Source of the DNA: Edwardsiella anguillarum
GTDB lineage: Bacteria > Pseudomonadota > Gammaproteobacteria > Enterobacterales > Enterobacteriaceae
Strand: one strand, 5' to 3'
Length of the DNA: 64,000 nt
Assembly (NCBI RefSeq): GCF_008801815.1
Contig: NZ_VZOX01000009.1
The notes under the pieces were generated by a model, which was given only the letters and a program-made list of their open reading frames with translations, had not been told where the DNA came from and ran no database searches. The position numbers and the translations under genes are program-made. Shown here piece by piece: positions 16,882 to 25,820 of this stretch (position 1 is its first letter; each line of letters starts with the position of its first letter).

Positions 16882-18093
16882 TTAACCAAACCAGCGATGA
16901 AACAGCAGCTTGATATGATCGATCATCCGGCTGAAGAAACCACCCTCTTTCACTTCGTTCAGCACCACCAGCGGGCGCTGCTCGATGGTCTTGCCGTCCA
17001 GCTGGAAGTTGATCGTACCGACCACCTGATCCTTGGCCAGCGGGGCATCCAGCTCGTTACTGTTCAGCACATAGCTGGCCTTGAGATCTTTCATCCGTCC
17101 GCGCGGGATGGTCAGGTAGACGTCTTTATCGACTCCCAGCTGGGCGCGGTCGGTGTCACCGAACCAGACCGGCTCAGAGGCGAACTCACGCCCGGCCTTC
17201 AGCGGCGAGACGGTTTCAAAGAAGCGGAAGCCCCAGGTCAGCAGCTTCTTGCTCTCGGTCTCGCGTCCCTTAAAGGTGCGGCCGCCCATGACGGCGGAGA
17301 TCAGGCGCATGTTGCCCTCGGTCGCCGAGGCCACCAGGTTATAGCCCGCAGAGGCGGTATGGCCGGTTTTGATGCCGTCCACGTTCATGCTGGTATCCCA
17401 CAGCAGACCGTTACGGTTGGTCTGGCGGATGTTGTTATAGGTGAACTCTTTCTCTTTGTAGATGGCGTACTCATGGGGGACGTCGCGGATCAGCGCCTGG
17501 CCGATCAGCGCCATGTCGCGGGCGGAGCTGAACTGCCCCGGCGCGTCCAGGCCGTGTACCGTCTCAAAGTGGGTGTTCTGCAGACCCAGCGCCTTCACGT
17601 AGCTGTTCATCAGGCCGACGAAGGCGTCCTGGCTGCCGGCGACATAGTCGGCCATGGCGACGCAGGCATCGTTACCGGAGACCAGGTTGATCCCGCGGAT
17701 CAGGTTCCCCACGGAGACCTGATCGCCCGGCTTGAGGAACATCAGCGAGGAGCCCTGGAACACCGGGTTGCCCGTCGCCCAGGCGTCTTTGCCGACGGTG
17801 ACGACGTCATTCTCACCGAACTTGCCCGCGCGCATCGCCTGTCCGATGACGTAGCTGGTCATCATCTTGGTCAGCGAGGCCGGATTACGTCGCTCGTCGG
17901 CGTTGTGCTCCGCCAGCACCTTGCCGGAGTTGTAGTCGATCAGAATATAGGCTTCGGCATCGATTTGCGGCACGCCCGGGATCATGGTCTTCAGGTTAAC
18001 GTCGTCGGCGCGGGCCGCACCGGTGAGCGCCACGGCCAGCAGACCGCCGGCGACAGCGTATTTCAGTGTTTGGGAAGCAACTTTGCGTTTCAT
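16882..18093 (-). CDS. dacA: DacA, D-alanyl-D-alanine carboxypeptidase (PBP5)
   Basis: A 403-residue penicillin-binding protein, the same length as E. coli PBP5. It removes the terminal D-Ala of peptidoglycan pentapeptides in the periplasm and helps set cell shape. A signal peptide ends at ARA before Asp30; the active-site motifs are Ser73-Leu-Thr-Lys76, VSGNDA and IKTGHTA. The C-terminus ends in an amphipathic helix (SRMIDHIKLLFHRWFG), the membrane anchor. It follows rlpA in the cell-wall cluster and precedes ybeD. Confidence 0.97.
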   Translation of the reverse strand: MKRKVASQTLKYAVAGGLLAVALTGAARADDVNLKTMIPGVPQIDAEAYILIDYNSGKVLAEHNADERRNPASLTKMMTSYVIGQAMRAGKFGENDVVTVGKDAWATGNPVFQGSSLMFLKPGDQVSVGNLIRGINLVSGNDACVAMADYVAGSQDAFVGLMNSYVKALGLQNTHFETVHGLDAPGQFSSARDMALIGQALIRDVPHEYAIYKEKEFTYNNIRQTNRNGLLWDTSMNVDGIKTGHTASAGYNLVASATEGNMRLISAVMGGRTFKGRETESKKLLTWGFRFFETVSPLKAGREFASEPVWFGDTDRAQLGVDKDVYLTIPRGRMKDLKASYVLNSNELDAPLAKDQVVGTINFQLDGKTIEQRPLVVLNEVKEGGFFSRMIDHIKLLFHRWFG

Positions 18094-18248
18094 GATGGGG
18101 ACTACAACATCCGTGAATTAAACAGTGACAAACGAGCCACACTATAGCAGATGGTACGCTAAGGCATAGCGTGGCAATGGTTTTTTACACAATCAATATG
18201 TGTATAAGTGTTGCATGGCCCGCGACGGGCGGGCCAGCGTCAGCAGGC

Positions 18249-19373
18249 TCAGGGCGCCGTGGCAATGAACGACTGTTGCCCGGCCTCGCTGCTCAGCCGC
18301 TGCTGCAGCGCGCTGGCCTGCGCGCGGCTGGCAAACGGCCCCAGCTGGACGCGGTAGAGGGCGCCGTTTGCCTCGACTTTGCCGGGGACGCCGAAGCGTT
18401 GGCTCAGCTGCTGCTGCCACTGGGCGGCGCGCGAATGGCTGCTGACGGCGCCGACCTGCACCAGATAGTGGCCGCTGGCCGCGGCGTGGCTCGCGGCGGC
18501 CGGTGCTACCGCTGCGCTGGCGGGAGCCGGGGGGGCGACCGGGGCGGCGGCAACCGGGGCGTTCTCTTCCAGCACGCCGCTGCGCAGCGGCTGCGGTGCA
18601 CCGAGGAAGCTACCGCTATGGCTGGCGGGGGCGCTGACCGGCATGCTCTGCCCAGGCGCGGCCTCTGCCGTCGGCGCCAGGCTTGCCGGCGTCGGATTCT
18701 CGATGGCGCGGACCGTTGGCTGGCCCGCCGTGGCGGAGGGGCTGACGGTGAGCTGCGGGCTCTCCATGCCGATCGTCGGGCGGGCCGGCAGGGCATAGCT
18801 CTGCTTGGCGACCCGGGTACCGATGGTGCCCGGCCCGGACAGGCTGCCGTCCGGCGCGACGTTGATAAAGTCGATGCGCACCTTGGTATGCTGGGTAATG
18901 TTCAGGCGGTTGGCGGCGGCGGTCGACAGATCGATGATGCGCCCCGGGGTATAGGGGCCGCGGTCGTTAATCCGCACCACGATGCGGCGGCCGTTGGCCA
19001 GGTTGGTTACCCGCACGTAGCTGGGGATCGGCAGCGTCGGGTGGGCGGCGCTCATCGCCTCCGGGTTGAACTGTTCACCGCTGGCGGTGACGTTGCCGCG
19101 GTTTTCTTCGCCGTAGCTGGCCGCCAGGCCTATCTGGGAGAAGTTGGACGGATCCTTGACGATGGTATAGCGCTGGCCGTTACGGCTGTAATCCTGATTG
19201 GCGCTGGGAATGGCGGGCTCATAGCGCGGTTCGGCGCCTGGGATCTCTTCGACCGGGCCGCTGTAGGCCGGCTGCGGCGGCGCCTGGATCACGCCGTCGT
19301 CGTTGGTGGAACAGCCTGCCAGGATCAGACAGGCCAGGCTCAGGCTGAGCCAGGATTTGTGCGCCATTCTCAT
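18249..19373 (-). CDS. rlpA: RlpA, septal-ring lipoprotein (lytic transglycosylase family)
   Basis: A 374-residue lipoprotein with a lipobox ending at Cys21 (ILAGC). A double-psi beta-barrel domain follows (about residues 75-180, with GLAASYG, TASGEQF, AAHPTLPIPSYVRVTNL and RINDRGPY), then an Ala/Pro-rich linker and a C-terminal SPOR domain (about 297-370, starting HYLVQVGAV) that binds denuded septal glycan. Whether it cleaves glycan, as in Pseudomonas, is uncertain in enterics. ATGs at codons 1 and 3 are both possible starts. The gene lies 8 bases after rodA. Confidence 0.93.
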   Translation of the reverse strand: MRMAHKSWLSLSLACLILAGCSTNDDGVIQAPPQPAYSGPVEEIPGAEPRYEPAIPSANQDYSRNGQRYTIVKDPSNFSQIGLAASYGEENRGNVTASGEQFNPEAMSAAHPTLPIPSYVRVTNLANGRRIVVRINDRGPYTPGRIIDLSTAAANRLNITQHTKVRIDFINVAPDGSLSGPGTIGTRVAKQSYALPARPTIGMESPQLTVSPSATAGQPTVRAIENPTPASLAPTAEAAPGQSMPVSAPASHSGSFLGAPQPLRSGVLEENAPVAAAPVAPPAPASAAVAPAAASHAAASGHYLVQVGAVSSHSRAAQWQQQLSQRFGVPGKVEANGALYRVQLGPFASRAQASALQQRLSSEAGQQSFIATAP

Positions 19374-19381
19374 CGCGACCT

Positions 19382-20494
19382 CTATAGATTCTTGGATAAC
19401 ATTTTGCGATGGGTATGGATCGACATCACGATGCCAAATCCGGCCATCAGTACGATCAGCGCCGAGCCGCCGTAGCTGACCAGAGGCAAAGGTACGCCAA
19501 CCACCGGTAAAATGCCACTGACCATGCCGATATTAACGAAAACATAAACGAATAGAATCAACATTAAACCGCCGACCATCACCCGGCCGAAGGTGGTCTG
19601 GGCGCGGGCGGCGATATACAGTCCGCGCATGATGATCAGCAGGTACAGCGCCAGCAGCAGCAGTACGCCGAACAGCCCCAGCTCCTCGGCCAGCACGGCG
19701 AAGATAAAGTCGGTGTGGCGCTCCGGCAGGAACTCCAACTGCGACTGGGTGCCGTGTAGCCACCCCTTGCCGCTCAGGCCGCCGGAGCCGATGGCGATTT
19801 TTGACTGGATGATGTGGTAGCCGGCGCCCAGCGGATCGCTCTCTGGATCGAGCAGCATCATCACCCGATCGCGCTGGTAATCGTGCATCAGGAAGAACCA
19901 CAGCACCGGAATAAAGGCGGCCACCAGCAGCACCGCCAGCCCGATCAGGCGCCAGCTCATGCCCGCCAGGAACAGAATGAACAGCCCGGAGGCGGCGACC
20001 AGGATCGAGGTGCCCAGGTCCGGCTGGGCGGCGACCAGCAGGGTCGGCAGGAAGATCAGGATCAGTGCGATGCCGGTGTGCTTGAGCGACGGCGGGCAGA
20101 CGTCGCGGTTGATAAAGCGGGCCACCATCAGCGGTACGGCGATTTTGGCGATCTCCGACGGCTGAAAGCGCACGAAGCCCAGGTCAAGCCAGCGCTGGGC
20201 CCCTTTACTGATCTGGCCGAAGGCGTCCACCAGGATCAGCAGGATGACGCAGAGGATGTACAGATAGGGCGCCCAGTGTTCGTAGACGCGCGGCGGGATC
20301 TGCGCCATGACGATCATGACCAGCAGGCCCATGACGATTTGGCCGATCTTGCGCTCCATCATGCCGACATCCTGGCCGCTGGCGCTCCACATGACGACGG
20401 CGCTGTAGACCAGCACCGCCAGAATGCAGAGCAGGAAGGGCAGGTCGATATGCATCTTGGCCCAGATTGAGCGTTTTTGTTGATTCTCAGTCAT
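19382..20494 (-). CDS. mrdB: RodA, SEDS peptidoglycan glycosyltransferase of the elongasome
   Basis: A 370-residue polytopic membrane protein colinear with E. coli RodA (MrdB). It polymerises lipid II into glycan strands along the cylinder, with PBP2 as its transpeptidase partner. Visible SEDS features are QPDLGTSILVAASGLFILFLAG, GSGGLSGKGWLHGTQSQLEFLPERHTDFIFAVLAEELGL (discontinuous landmarks of this long conserved loop) and a final VPLPLVSYGGS segment. It starts 18 bases after the mrdA stop, so the two are co-transcribed. Confidence 0.97.
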   Translation of the reverse strand: MTENQQKRSIWAKMHIDLPFLLCILAVLVYSAVVMWSASGQDVGMMERKIGQIVMGLLVMIVMAQIPPRVYEHWAPYLYILCVILLILVDAFGQISKGAQRWLDLGFVRFQPSEIAKIAVPLMVARFINRDVCPPSLKHTGIALILIFLPTLLVAAQPDLGTSILVAASGLFILFLAGMSWRLIGLAVLLVAAFIPVLWFFLMHDYQRDRVMMLLDPESDPLGAGYHIIQSKIAIGSGGLSGKGWLHGTQSQLEFLPERHTDFIFAVLAEELGLFGVLLLLALYLLIIMRGLYIAARAQTTFGRVMVGGLMLILFVYVFVNIGMVSGILPVVGVPLPLVSYGGSALIVLMAGFGIVMSIHTHRKMLSKNL

Positions 20495-20512
20495 GGTGAA
20501 TCCGTATGCCTG

Positions 20513-22408
20513 TCAGTCGCCCTCCACGCCGGGTGGCGTGGGGGCTGCATTGGGAAGCTGGGTATTGTTGTCGCCCAGCATGATGTGATCCAGGATCTGG
20601 CGCATGATGGTGCCCACCGCCGGGCCGGCGCCGCCGTTCTCCAGAATGATGGCCACCGACACCTGCGGGTTGTCATAGGGGGCGAAGGCGGTCATCAGCT
20701 TATGGTCGCGCAGATGCTCGGCGATGGTATGCGCGTTGTAGGTCTCGTAGCCGAAGACCTGGGCGGTACCGGACTTGGCGGCGATTTTATACGGGGCGCT
20801 GCCAAAATACTTGTAGCCGGTGCCGTTGGGCCGGTTGGCCACGCCGAACATGCCATCTTTGGCGATCTCCCAGAAGCCGGAGTGAATATCGCCTATCTGC
20901 TGGCTCTCCTGCTGGCGGAACGGCACCAGCTGACCGTTGATGCGGGTGCTCATCAGCAGGTGTGGCACCTTGACGTTGCCGTCGTTGATCAGGGTGTTGA
21001 GCGCCTTGGCCATCTGGATCGGCGTCGCGGTCCAGTAGCCCTGGCCGATGCCGACCGGGATAGTGTCACCCTGATACCAGGGTTTCTTGTAGCGCTTGAG
21101 CTTCCATTCGCGGGTCGGCATCAGGCCGGAGCGCTCCTCGGACAGATCGATACCGGTATACTGGCCATAGCCGAACTTGGACAGCCACTCGCTCAGGCGG
21201 TCGATCCCCATGTCATAGGCCACCTGGTAGAAGAAGGTGTCTGCCGACTCCTCCAACGCCTTGGTGACGCTCAGCCGCCCATGGCCCCACTTCTTCCAGT
21301 CGCGAAAGCGCTTCTCTGATCCGGGCAGCTGCCACCAGCCGGGGTCGAAGAGGGTGGTATTGCGGGAGATCACGCCGGCGCTGAGCGCCGAGACCGCGAC
21401 GTAGGGTTTGACCGTCGAAGCGGGAGGATAGACCCCCTGGGTGGCGCGGTTGATCAGCGGCCGGTTGGGGTCGTTGAGCAGGCCGCGGTAATCCTTGCCG
21501 GAGATGCCGTCGACGAACAGGTTAGGGTCGTAGCTGGGGGTGGAGACCAGCGCCAGGATCCCGCCGCTGCGCGGATCGCTGACCACCACGGCGGCGCGGC
21601 TGCCGACCAGCAGCTGCTCGATATAGCGCTGCAGGTTGAGATCCAGCGTCAGGTAGATATCTTTACCCGCCTGGGGCGGCTGCTCGTGCAGCTGGCGGAT
21701 CACCCGCCCGCGGTTGTTGACCTCCACCTCTTCATAGCCGGTTTTGCCGTGCAGCACATCCTCATAGTAACGTTCGATGCCCAGCTTGCCGATGTCGTGG
21801 GTGGCGGCGTAGTTGGCCAGCTTCCCCTCTTTATCCAGACGCTCGACGTCTTTGTCGTTGATCTTGGAGACATAGCCGATGACGTGGGTCAGGGCGGAGC
21901 CGTAGGGGTAGTAGCGACGCTGGTAGCCCTTGACCTCAAAGCCGGGGAAGCGGAACTGGTTGACGGCAAAGCGGGCCACCTGCACCTCGCTGAGGGCGGT
22001 CTTCAGCGGAATCGAGGTGAAGCGCCGCGAGCGCTTGCGCTCCTTCTGGAAGCTGTCGAGATCCTCGTCGGTCAGATCGACGATCGGGCGTAGCGCATCG
22101 AGCTGCGCTGTCATTCCGTCGACCTTTTCGGGGATCACCTCCAACTGGTAGATGGTGCGGTTAAACGCCAGCGGGGTGCCGTTGCGATCGTAGATCATGC
22201 CGCGGCTGGGGGCGATGGGCACCAGCTTGATGCGGTTTTCGTTAGAGCGCGTCCTGTAGTCTTCAAAACGCAGAATTTGCAGGTGGTACAGATTGGCGAG
22301 CAGTACGCCGGTCAGCAGCAGTACGCCGACGAAGGCGAACAGCGCACGACGGATGAACAGGGCGGACTCTGCCGAATAGTCACGAAAGGGGTTACGATCT
22401 AGTTTCAT
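20513..22408 (-). CDS. mrdA: PBP2, peptidoglycan D,D-transpeptidase MrdA
   Basis: A 631-residue class B penicillin-binding protein. A single N-terminal membrane helix (about 24-43) is followed by the PBP dimer domain and the transpeptidase domain. The nucleophile is Ser331 in PASTVKP; the SAD segment (EESADTFF) and KSGTAQVFG complete the active site. It cross-links new glycan in the elongasome with RodA and is the target of mecillinam. It lies 65 bases after rlmH and directly before rodA. Confidence 0.97.
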   Translation of the reverse strand: MKLDRNPFRDYSAESALFIRRALFAFVGVLLLTGVLLANLYHLQILRFEDYRTRSNENRIKLVPIAPSRGMIYDRNGTPLAFNRTIYQLEVIPEKVDGMTAQLDALRPIVDLTDEDLDSFQKERKRSRRFTSIPLKTALSEVQVARFAVNQFRFPGFEVKGYQRRYYPYGSALTHVIGYVSKINDKDVERLDKEGKLANYAATHDIGKLGIERYYEDVLHGKTGYEEVEVNNRGRVIRQLHEQPPQAGKDIYLTLDLNLQRYIEQLLVGSRAAVVVSDPRSGGILALVSTPSYDPNLFVDGISGKDYRGLLNDPNRPLINRATQGVYPPASTVKPYVAVSALSAGVISRNTTLFDPGWWQLPGSEKRFRDWKKWGHGRLSVTKALEESADTFFYQVAYDMGIDRLSEWLSKFGYGQYTGIDLSEERSGLMPTREWKLKRYKKPWYQGDTIPVGIGQGYWTATPIQMAKALNTLINDGNVKVPHLLMSTRINGQLVPFRQQESQQIGDIHSGFWEIAKDGMFGVANRPNGTGYKYFGSAPYKIAAKSGTAQVFGYETYNAHTIAEHLRDHKLMTAFAPYDNPQVSVAIILENGGAGPAVGTIMRQILDHIMLGDNNTQLPNAAPTPPGVEGD

Positions 22409-22473
22409 TCCGTTCCGTCATGCTCAGGCGTACTGCCGGGATTAACATCATTGCCGGCGTGGCCGGCAGGCGA

Positions 22474-22944
22474 TTACTCACGATGATAAGGGTGATTGGC
22501 CGTAATGCTCCAGGCCCGGTAGAGGCTTTCGGCCACCAGCACGCGCACCAGCGGGTGCGGCAGGGTCAGGGGCGACAGAGACCAGCTCTGTTCGGCGGCG
22601 GCCTTGCAGGCGGGCGCCAGCCCCTCGGGACCGCCGATCAGCAGGCTGACGTCGCGCCCGTCCTGCTTCCAGCGCTCCAGCTGTCCGGCCAGCGTCGGGG
22701 TATCCCAGGGTTTGCCGGGAATATCCAGGGTGACAATGCGGTTGCCTTTGCCGACCGCGGCCAGCATCAGCTCGCCTTCTCGCTCCAGAATGCGGCGAAT
22801 ATCGGCATTCTTACCGCGTTTCCCGGCCGGAACCTCGGTCAGTTCAAACGGCATATCCTTGGGAAAGCGCTTAATATAGTCGAGAAAACCGGTTTGTACC
22901 CAGTCGGGCATTTTGGTGCCGACCGCCACCAGCTGCAGTTTCAC
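22474..22944 (-). CDS. rlmH: RlmH, 23S rRNA (pseudouridine1915-N3)-methyltransferase
   Basis: A 156-residue SPOUT methyltransferase, near-identical in length to E. coli RlmH (155). It methylates pseudouridine 1915 in helix 69 of the 70S ribosome. Conserved parts include MKLQLVAVGTKMPDWVQTGF (start), the SAM-binding LLIGGPEGL loop and the C-terminal RVLVAESLYRAWSI knot. It begins 4 bases after the rsfS stop. Confidence 0.96.
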   Translation of the reverse strand: MKLQLVAVGTKMPDWVQTGFLDYIKRFPKDMPFELTEVPAGKRGKNADIRRILEREGELMLAAVGKGNRIVTLDIPGKPWDTPTLAGQLERWKQDGRDVSLLIGGPEGLAPACKAAAEQSWSLSPLTLPHPLVRVLVAESLYRAWSITANHPYHRE

Positions 22945-22948
22945 CGCA

Positions 22949-23266
22949 TCAGCTCCACAGCTTTTCCAGTTCGTACAGACGACGGCTCTCTTCCTGCATC
23001 ACGTGCACGATGACGTCGCCGAGATCGACCACCACCCATTCGGCGCCGTTCTGGCCCTCTACGCCCAGCGGCAGCAGGCCGGCGGCGCGCGACGACTGTA
23101 CCACGTGGTCGGCAATGGAGATCACGTGGCGGCTGGAGGTGCCGGTGCAGATGATCATGCAGTCAGTAATGCTGGATTTGCCGCAGACGTCGATGGCGAC
23201 GATATCCTGGCCCTTCAGATCATCGATCTTATCAATAACGAAATCTTGGAGTGCTTTACCTTGCAA
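22949..23266 (-). CDS. rsfS: RsfS, ribosomal silencing factor
   Basis: A 105-residue DUF143/Iojap-family protein. It binds uL14 on the 50S subunit and blocks subunit joining under nutrient limitation. Characteristic parts are VIDKIDDLKGQDIVAIDV, SSITDCMIICTGTSSRHV and GAEWVVVDLGDVIVHVM. It heads the rsfS-rlmH-mrdA-rodA-rlpA run and lies about 180 bases after nadD. Confidence 0.96.
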   Translation of the reverse strand: MQGKALQDFVIDKIDDLKGQDIVAIDVCGKSSITDCMIICTGTSSRHVISIADHVVQSSRAAGLLPLGVEGQNGAEWVVVDLGDVIVHVMQEESRRLYELEKLWS

Positions 23267-23445
23267 AGGTTCCCCCTCATCAATAGGTCTTAAATTTATG
23301 CTGTTATATCAAGCATGACTCCCCACGCGGCGCCCGATGCGCCCCGCGAGGGGCGCACGCCGGCGAGCGGGGCGAGAATACGTTGCTGCGGAGGATATCA
23401 GCCTGCAAATCCCTGTCAATCACCGAAGGGGCGAAAGGGGACGCT

Positions 23446-24111
23446 TCAGCGGTAGAGCCCCTGCAGCTCGATATAGCGTTGTACCGCGCGCGGCAGCAGA
23501 TCGTCGCAGCTGATCCCTAGATGGCGGCGCTGGCGGATGTCGGTGGCCGAGACCGACAGCAGCGGCGTGTTGGCCAGATAGATACAGCCGTGGGGCCGGC
23601 GGTGCAGACGCTGAACGTCGCGGGTGCGGTGCTGCTCCAGCCAGTCCTGCAGCGCCGGGGTGTCCAGCCGGTCGGGATAGCCGGGGCGGGCGCAGACCAG
23701 CAGGTGGCAGCAGCGCAGAATGTCCTGCCAGCGCTGCCATCTGTGCAGGGTCAGCAGGGAGTCCTGGCCGATGATAAAGGCCAGCGCTCTCCGTGGGCCC
23801 AGCTCGGCGCGCAGCGCCTCCAGGGTGTCGATGGTGTAGGAGGGGCTGGCGCGGCGCAGCTCGCGATCGTCGACGGAGAACAGCGGATCGTCGGCGATGG
23901 CCAGACGCACCATCTCCAGGCGCTGGGCGGCGCAGGCCTCCGGCTGCGGCCGGTGCGGGGGAACGTGGTTGGGCAGCAGGGTGATGTGGCCGAGCCCTAC
24001 CTCCTGCGCCAGCGCCGCGACCGGCTTGAGGTGGCCATAATGAATGGGATCGAAGGTGCCGCCGAACAGCGCCAGTAGGGACGGCGCCGCCGGCTGGGAT
24101 TCACTCGGCAT
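23446..24111 (-). CDS. nadD: NadD, nicotinate-nucleotide adenylyltransferase
   Basis: A 221-residue nucleotidyltransferase that adenylates NaMN to NaAD in NAD synthesis. The N-terminal GGTFDPIHYGH motif (variant of the T/HxGH site) and the C-terminal SATDIR motif, both needed for ATP binding, are present. The first 11 bases overlap the end of holA, as in E. coli. Arg is very frequent (RRHLG, RRPHG), reflecting high GC. Confidence 0.95.
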   Translation of the reverse strand: MPSESQPAAPSLLALFGGTFDPIHYGHLKPVAALAQEVGLGHITLLPNHVPPHRPQPEACAAQRLEMVRLAIADDPLFSVDDRELRRASPSYTIDTLEALRAELGPRRALAFIIGQDSLLTLHRWQRWQDILRCCHLLVCARPGYPDRLDTPALQDWLEQHRTRDVQRLHRRPHGCIYLANTPLLSVSATDIRQRRHLGISCDDLLPRAVQRYIELQGLYR

Positions 24112-25135
24112 GCAGCATACTCTCCGGCAGCATCTTGCCGCACAGTAGTAGGGTCAGGGACTCCAGCTGGGGCCATACGGATTGGCCGAAATCCTGTTTG
24201 ATTATCTGTTCGCACTGGCTCAGCAGCGCCACGGCCTGGTGCAGCTGGGTCAGCGAGAGGGTTTGCAGCGCCTGGGTCAGCAGCGGGCGGCGGTTTTGCC
24301 ACACCTTATGCTTATCGAACAGCGTACGCAGGGGCGTCTGCGCCGCGCCCTCCTTGAGCTGCAGCAGCAGCAGCAGCTCGCGCTGTACGGTGCGCACCAG
24401 CACCACCGGCTCGCAGCCCTCCTGGCGCAGCTGGTTCAGTATATGCCAGGCGCGCTTGCCGCGCGCCGCTAAGCAGGCGTCCAGCCAGTGGAACGGCGAG
24501 AAGTGGGCGGCATCGTTGACCGCCTGTTCGACGCGCGGCAGGGTCAGCCGTCCGTCGGGGTAGAGCAGAGAGAGTCGCCCCAGCGCCTGGGAGAGCGCCA
24601 GCAGGTTGCCCTCGTAGCAGTAACAGAGCAGCTGTAGCGCCGCGTCGTCGAGCTGCAGCTGCATCTGGCGCGCGCGGTTGGCGACCCAGCGCGGCAGCTG
24701 GGTCTGCTCCGGTGTCTGGCAGCTGACCAGGGTGGCCTGCGGGCTGAGCAGTTTATACCAGGCCGCGTTTTCCTGGGTGCGGGTCAGGCGCGGGCCGCGC
24801 AGCAGCAGCAGCAGATCCGGGTGGAGCAGGGCGGCAAGCTGGCTCAGACGTTCGCCCATCGCCGCATTGACGCCGTTGTCCGGCAGGGTCAGGGTCAGGA
24901 TTTGGCGGCTGGCGAACAGGCTCATCGACTGGGACTGGCTGAACAGCGCATCCCAGTCGGTGTGGGGATCGAGGGTGACGCTGAACTGCTCGTCAAACCC
25001 GTGGGCGCGGGCGCGCTGGCGGATCAGATCCAGGCTCTCCTGGATCAGCAGCGGCTCGTTGCCCAGAATGAAGTAGCAGGCGCGCAGCCCATCCTGCAGC
25101 TGTGCGCCGAGCTGTTCGGGGTAAATCCGGCTCAT
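24101..25135 (-). CDS. holA: HolA, DNA polymerase III delta subunit
   Basis: A 344-residue clamp-loader delta subunit, one residue longer than E. coli HolA. It opens the beta sliding clamp within the gamma complex. The N-terminal ILGNEPLLIQESLDLIR region, the beta-binding stretch SLFASRQI, and CYCYEGNLLALSQAL with LPRVEQAVNDAAHFSPFHW in the AAA+-like and collar domains are clearly homologous. It overlaps the end of lptE by 4 bases and the start of nadD by 11. Confidence 0.96.
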   Translation of the reverse strand: MSRIYPEQLGAQLQDGLRACYFILGNEPLLIQESLDLIRQRARAHGFDEQFSVTLDPHTDWDALFSQSQSMSLFASRQILTLTLPDNGVNAAMGERLSQLAALLHPDLLLLLRGPRLTRTQENAAWYKLLSPQATLVSCQTPEQTQLPRWVANRARQMQLQLDDAALQLLCYCYEGNLLALSQALGRLSLLYPDGRLTLPRVEQAVNDAAHFSPFHWLDACLAARGKRAWHILNQLRQEGCEPVVLVRTVQRELLLLLQLKEGAAQTPLRTLFDKHKVWQNRRPLLTQALQTLSLTQLHQAVALLSQCEQIIKQDFGQSVWPQLESLTLLLCGKMLPESMLHAE

Positions 25136-25806
25136 TTCACCGGCTGTCCGGCCTGCGCGGCCGGTGCAGCGATAACGCCGGTGTTGACCCGGTCAAAGTC
25201 GTTGCTGCCCTGTACCTTGGGCGCGCTGACGTCGCTGCTCATCCGGCGGTCGTTGTTTTGCAGCTCGGCGGCCTGAATGCTCATCAGCTTACGCACCAGC
25301 TGCTGCGCGGCCTGTCGATACATCTCCTGTATCAGCATCGCTTGTTCGGCATCCTTGGCCAGCGCGGCCAGCGGGTTGTCGAAGAAGCTGCGGTAGACGC
25401 GCACCGTCAGCGGATAGAGATCGTGGCCGCGCACCAGCACCTGAGCGCTGACGGTCATCACCATTTGGTACTCCGCCGTGACCCCGTCTTTAAAGATAGA
25501 GACGGTGTCCTGGCTCTGGGTGACGCCGAGCAGCCGCAGGGAGGGTAGCGGCGTGGCCGCCTTGTCCGCGCCCGCGCTGGCGACGCTACCCTGCGGCGGC
25601 AGGCTCTGCGCATCGACGATGGTGACATTGTTCAGGCGCAGCTGCTCGCGCACCGCGCGGGTGAAGGGGCCATACGGGTCGTTGCTGTCGAGGATCAGCT
25701 GATGAAACTCGCTGGGAACCTGCGCGCTGCCGCGCAGGTGGAATCCGCATCCGGCGGTGACCAGCACCGCCAATCCCAGCAACAGCGCAGTAATACGGTG
25801 TTGCAC
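25132..25806 (-). CDS. lptE: LptE, LPS-assembly lipoprotein
   Basis: A 224-residue outer-membrane lipoprotein that plugs the LptD barrel and helps place LPS on the surface. The GTG at 25806 was chosen as start: it directly follows TAGGAGGA and gives MQHRITALLLGLAVLVTAGC, a lipobox ending at Cys20, colinear with E. coli LptE. An in-frame GTG at 25824 is less likely since it would include the ribosome-binding site. A Gly/Ala/Ser-rich insertion of about 15 residues (near 70-85) and a longer C-terminal tail make it larger than the 193-residue E. coli protein. Confidence 0.9.
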   Translation of the reverse strand: MQHRITALLLGLAVLVTAGCGFHLRGSAQVPSEFHQLILDSNDPYGPFTRAVREQLRLNNVTIVDAQSLPPQGSVASAGADKAATPLPSLRLLGVTQSQDTVSIFKDGVTAEYQMVMTVSAQVLVRGHDLYPLTVRVYRSFFDNPLAALAKDAEQAMLIQEMYRQAAQQLVRKLMSIQAAELQNNDRRMSSDVSAPKVQGSNDFDRVNTGVIAAPAAQAGQPVK

Positions 25807-25820
25807 ACGTCCTCCTAGGC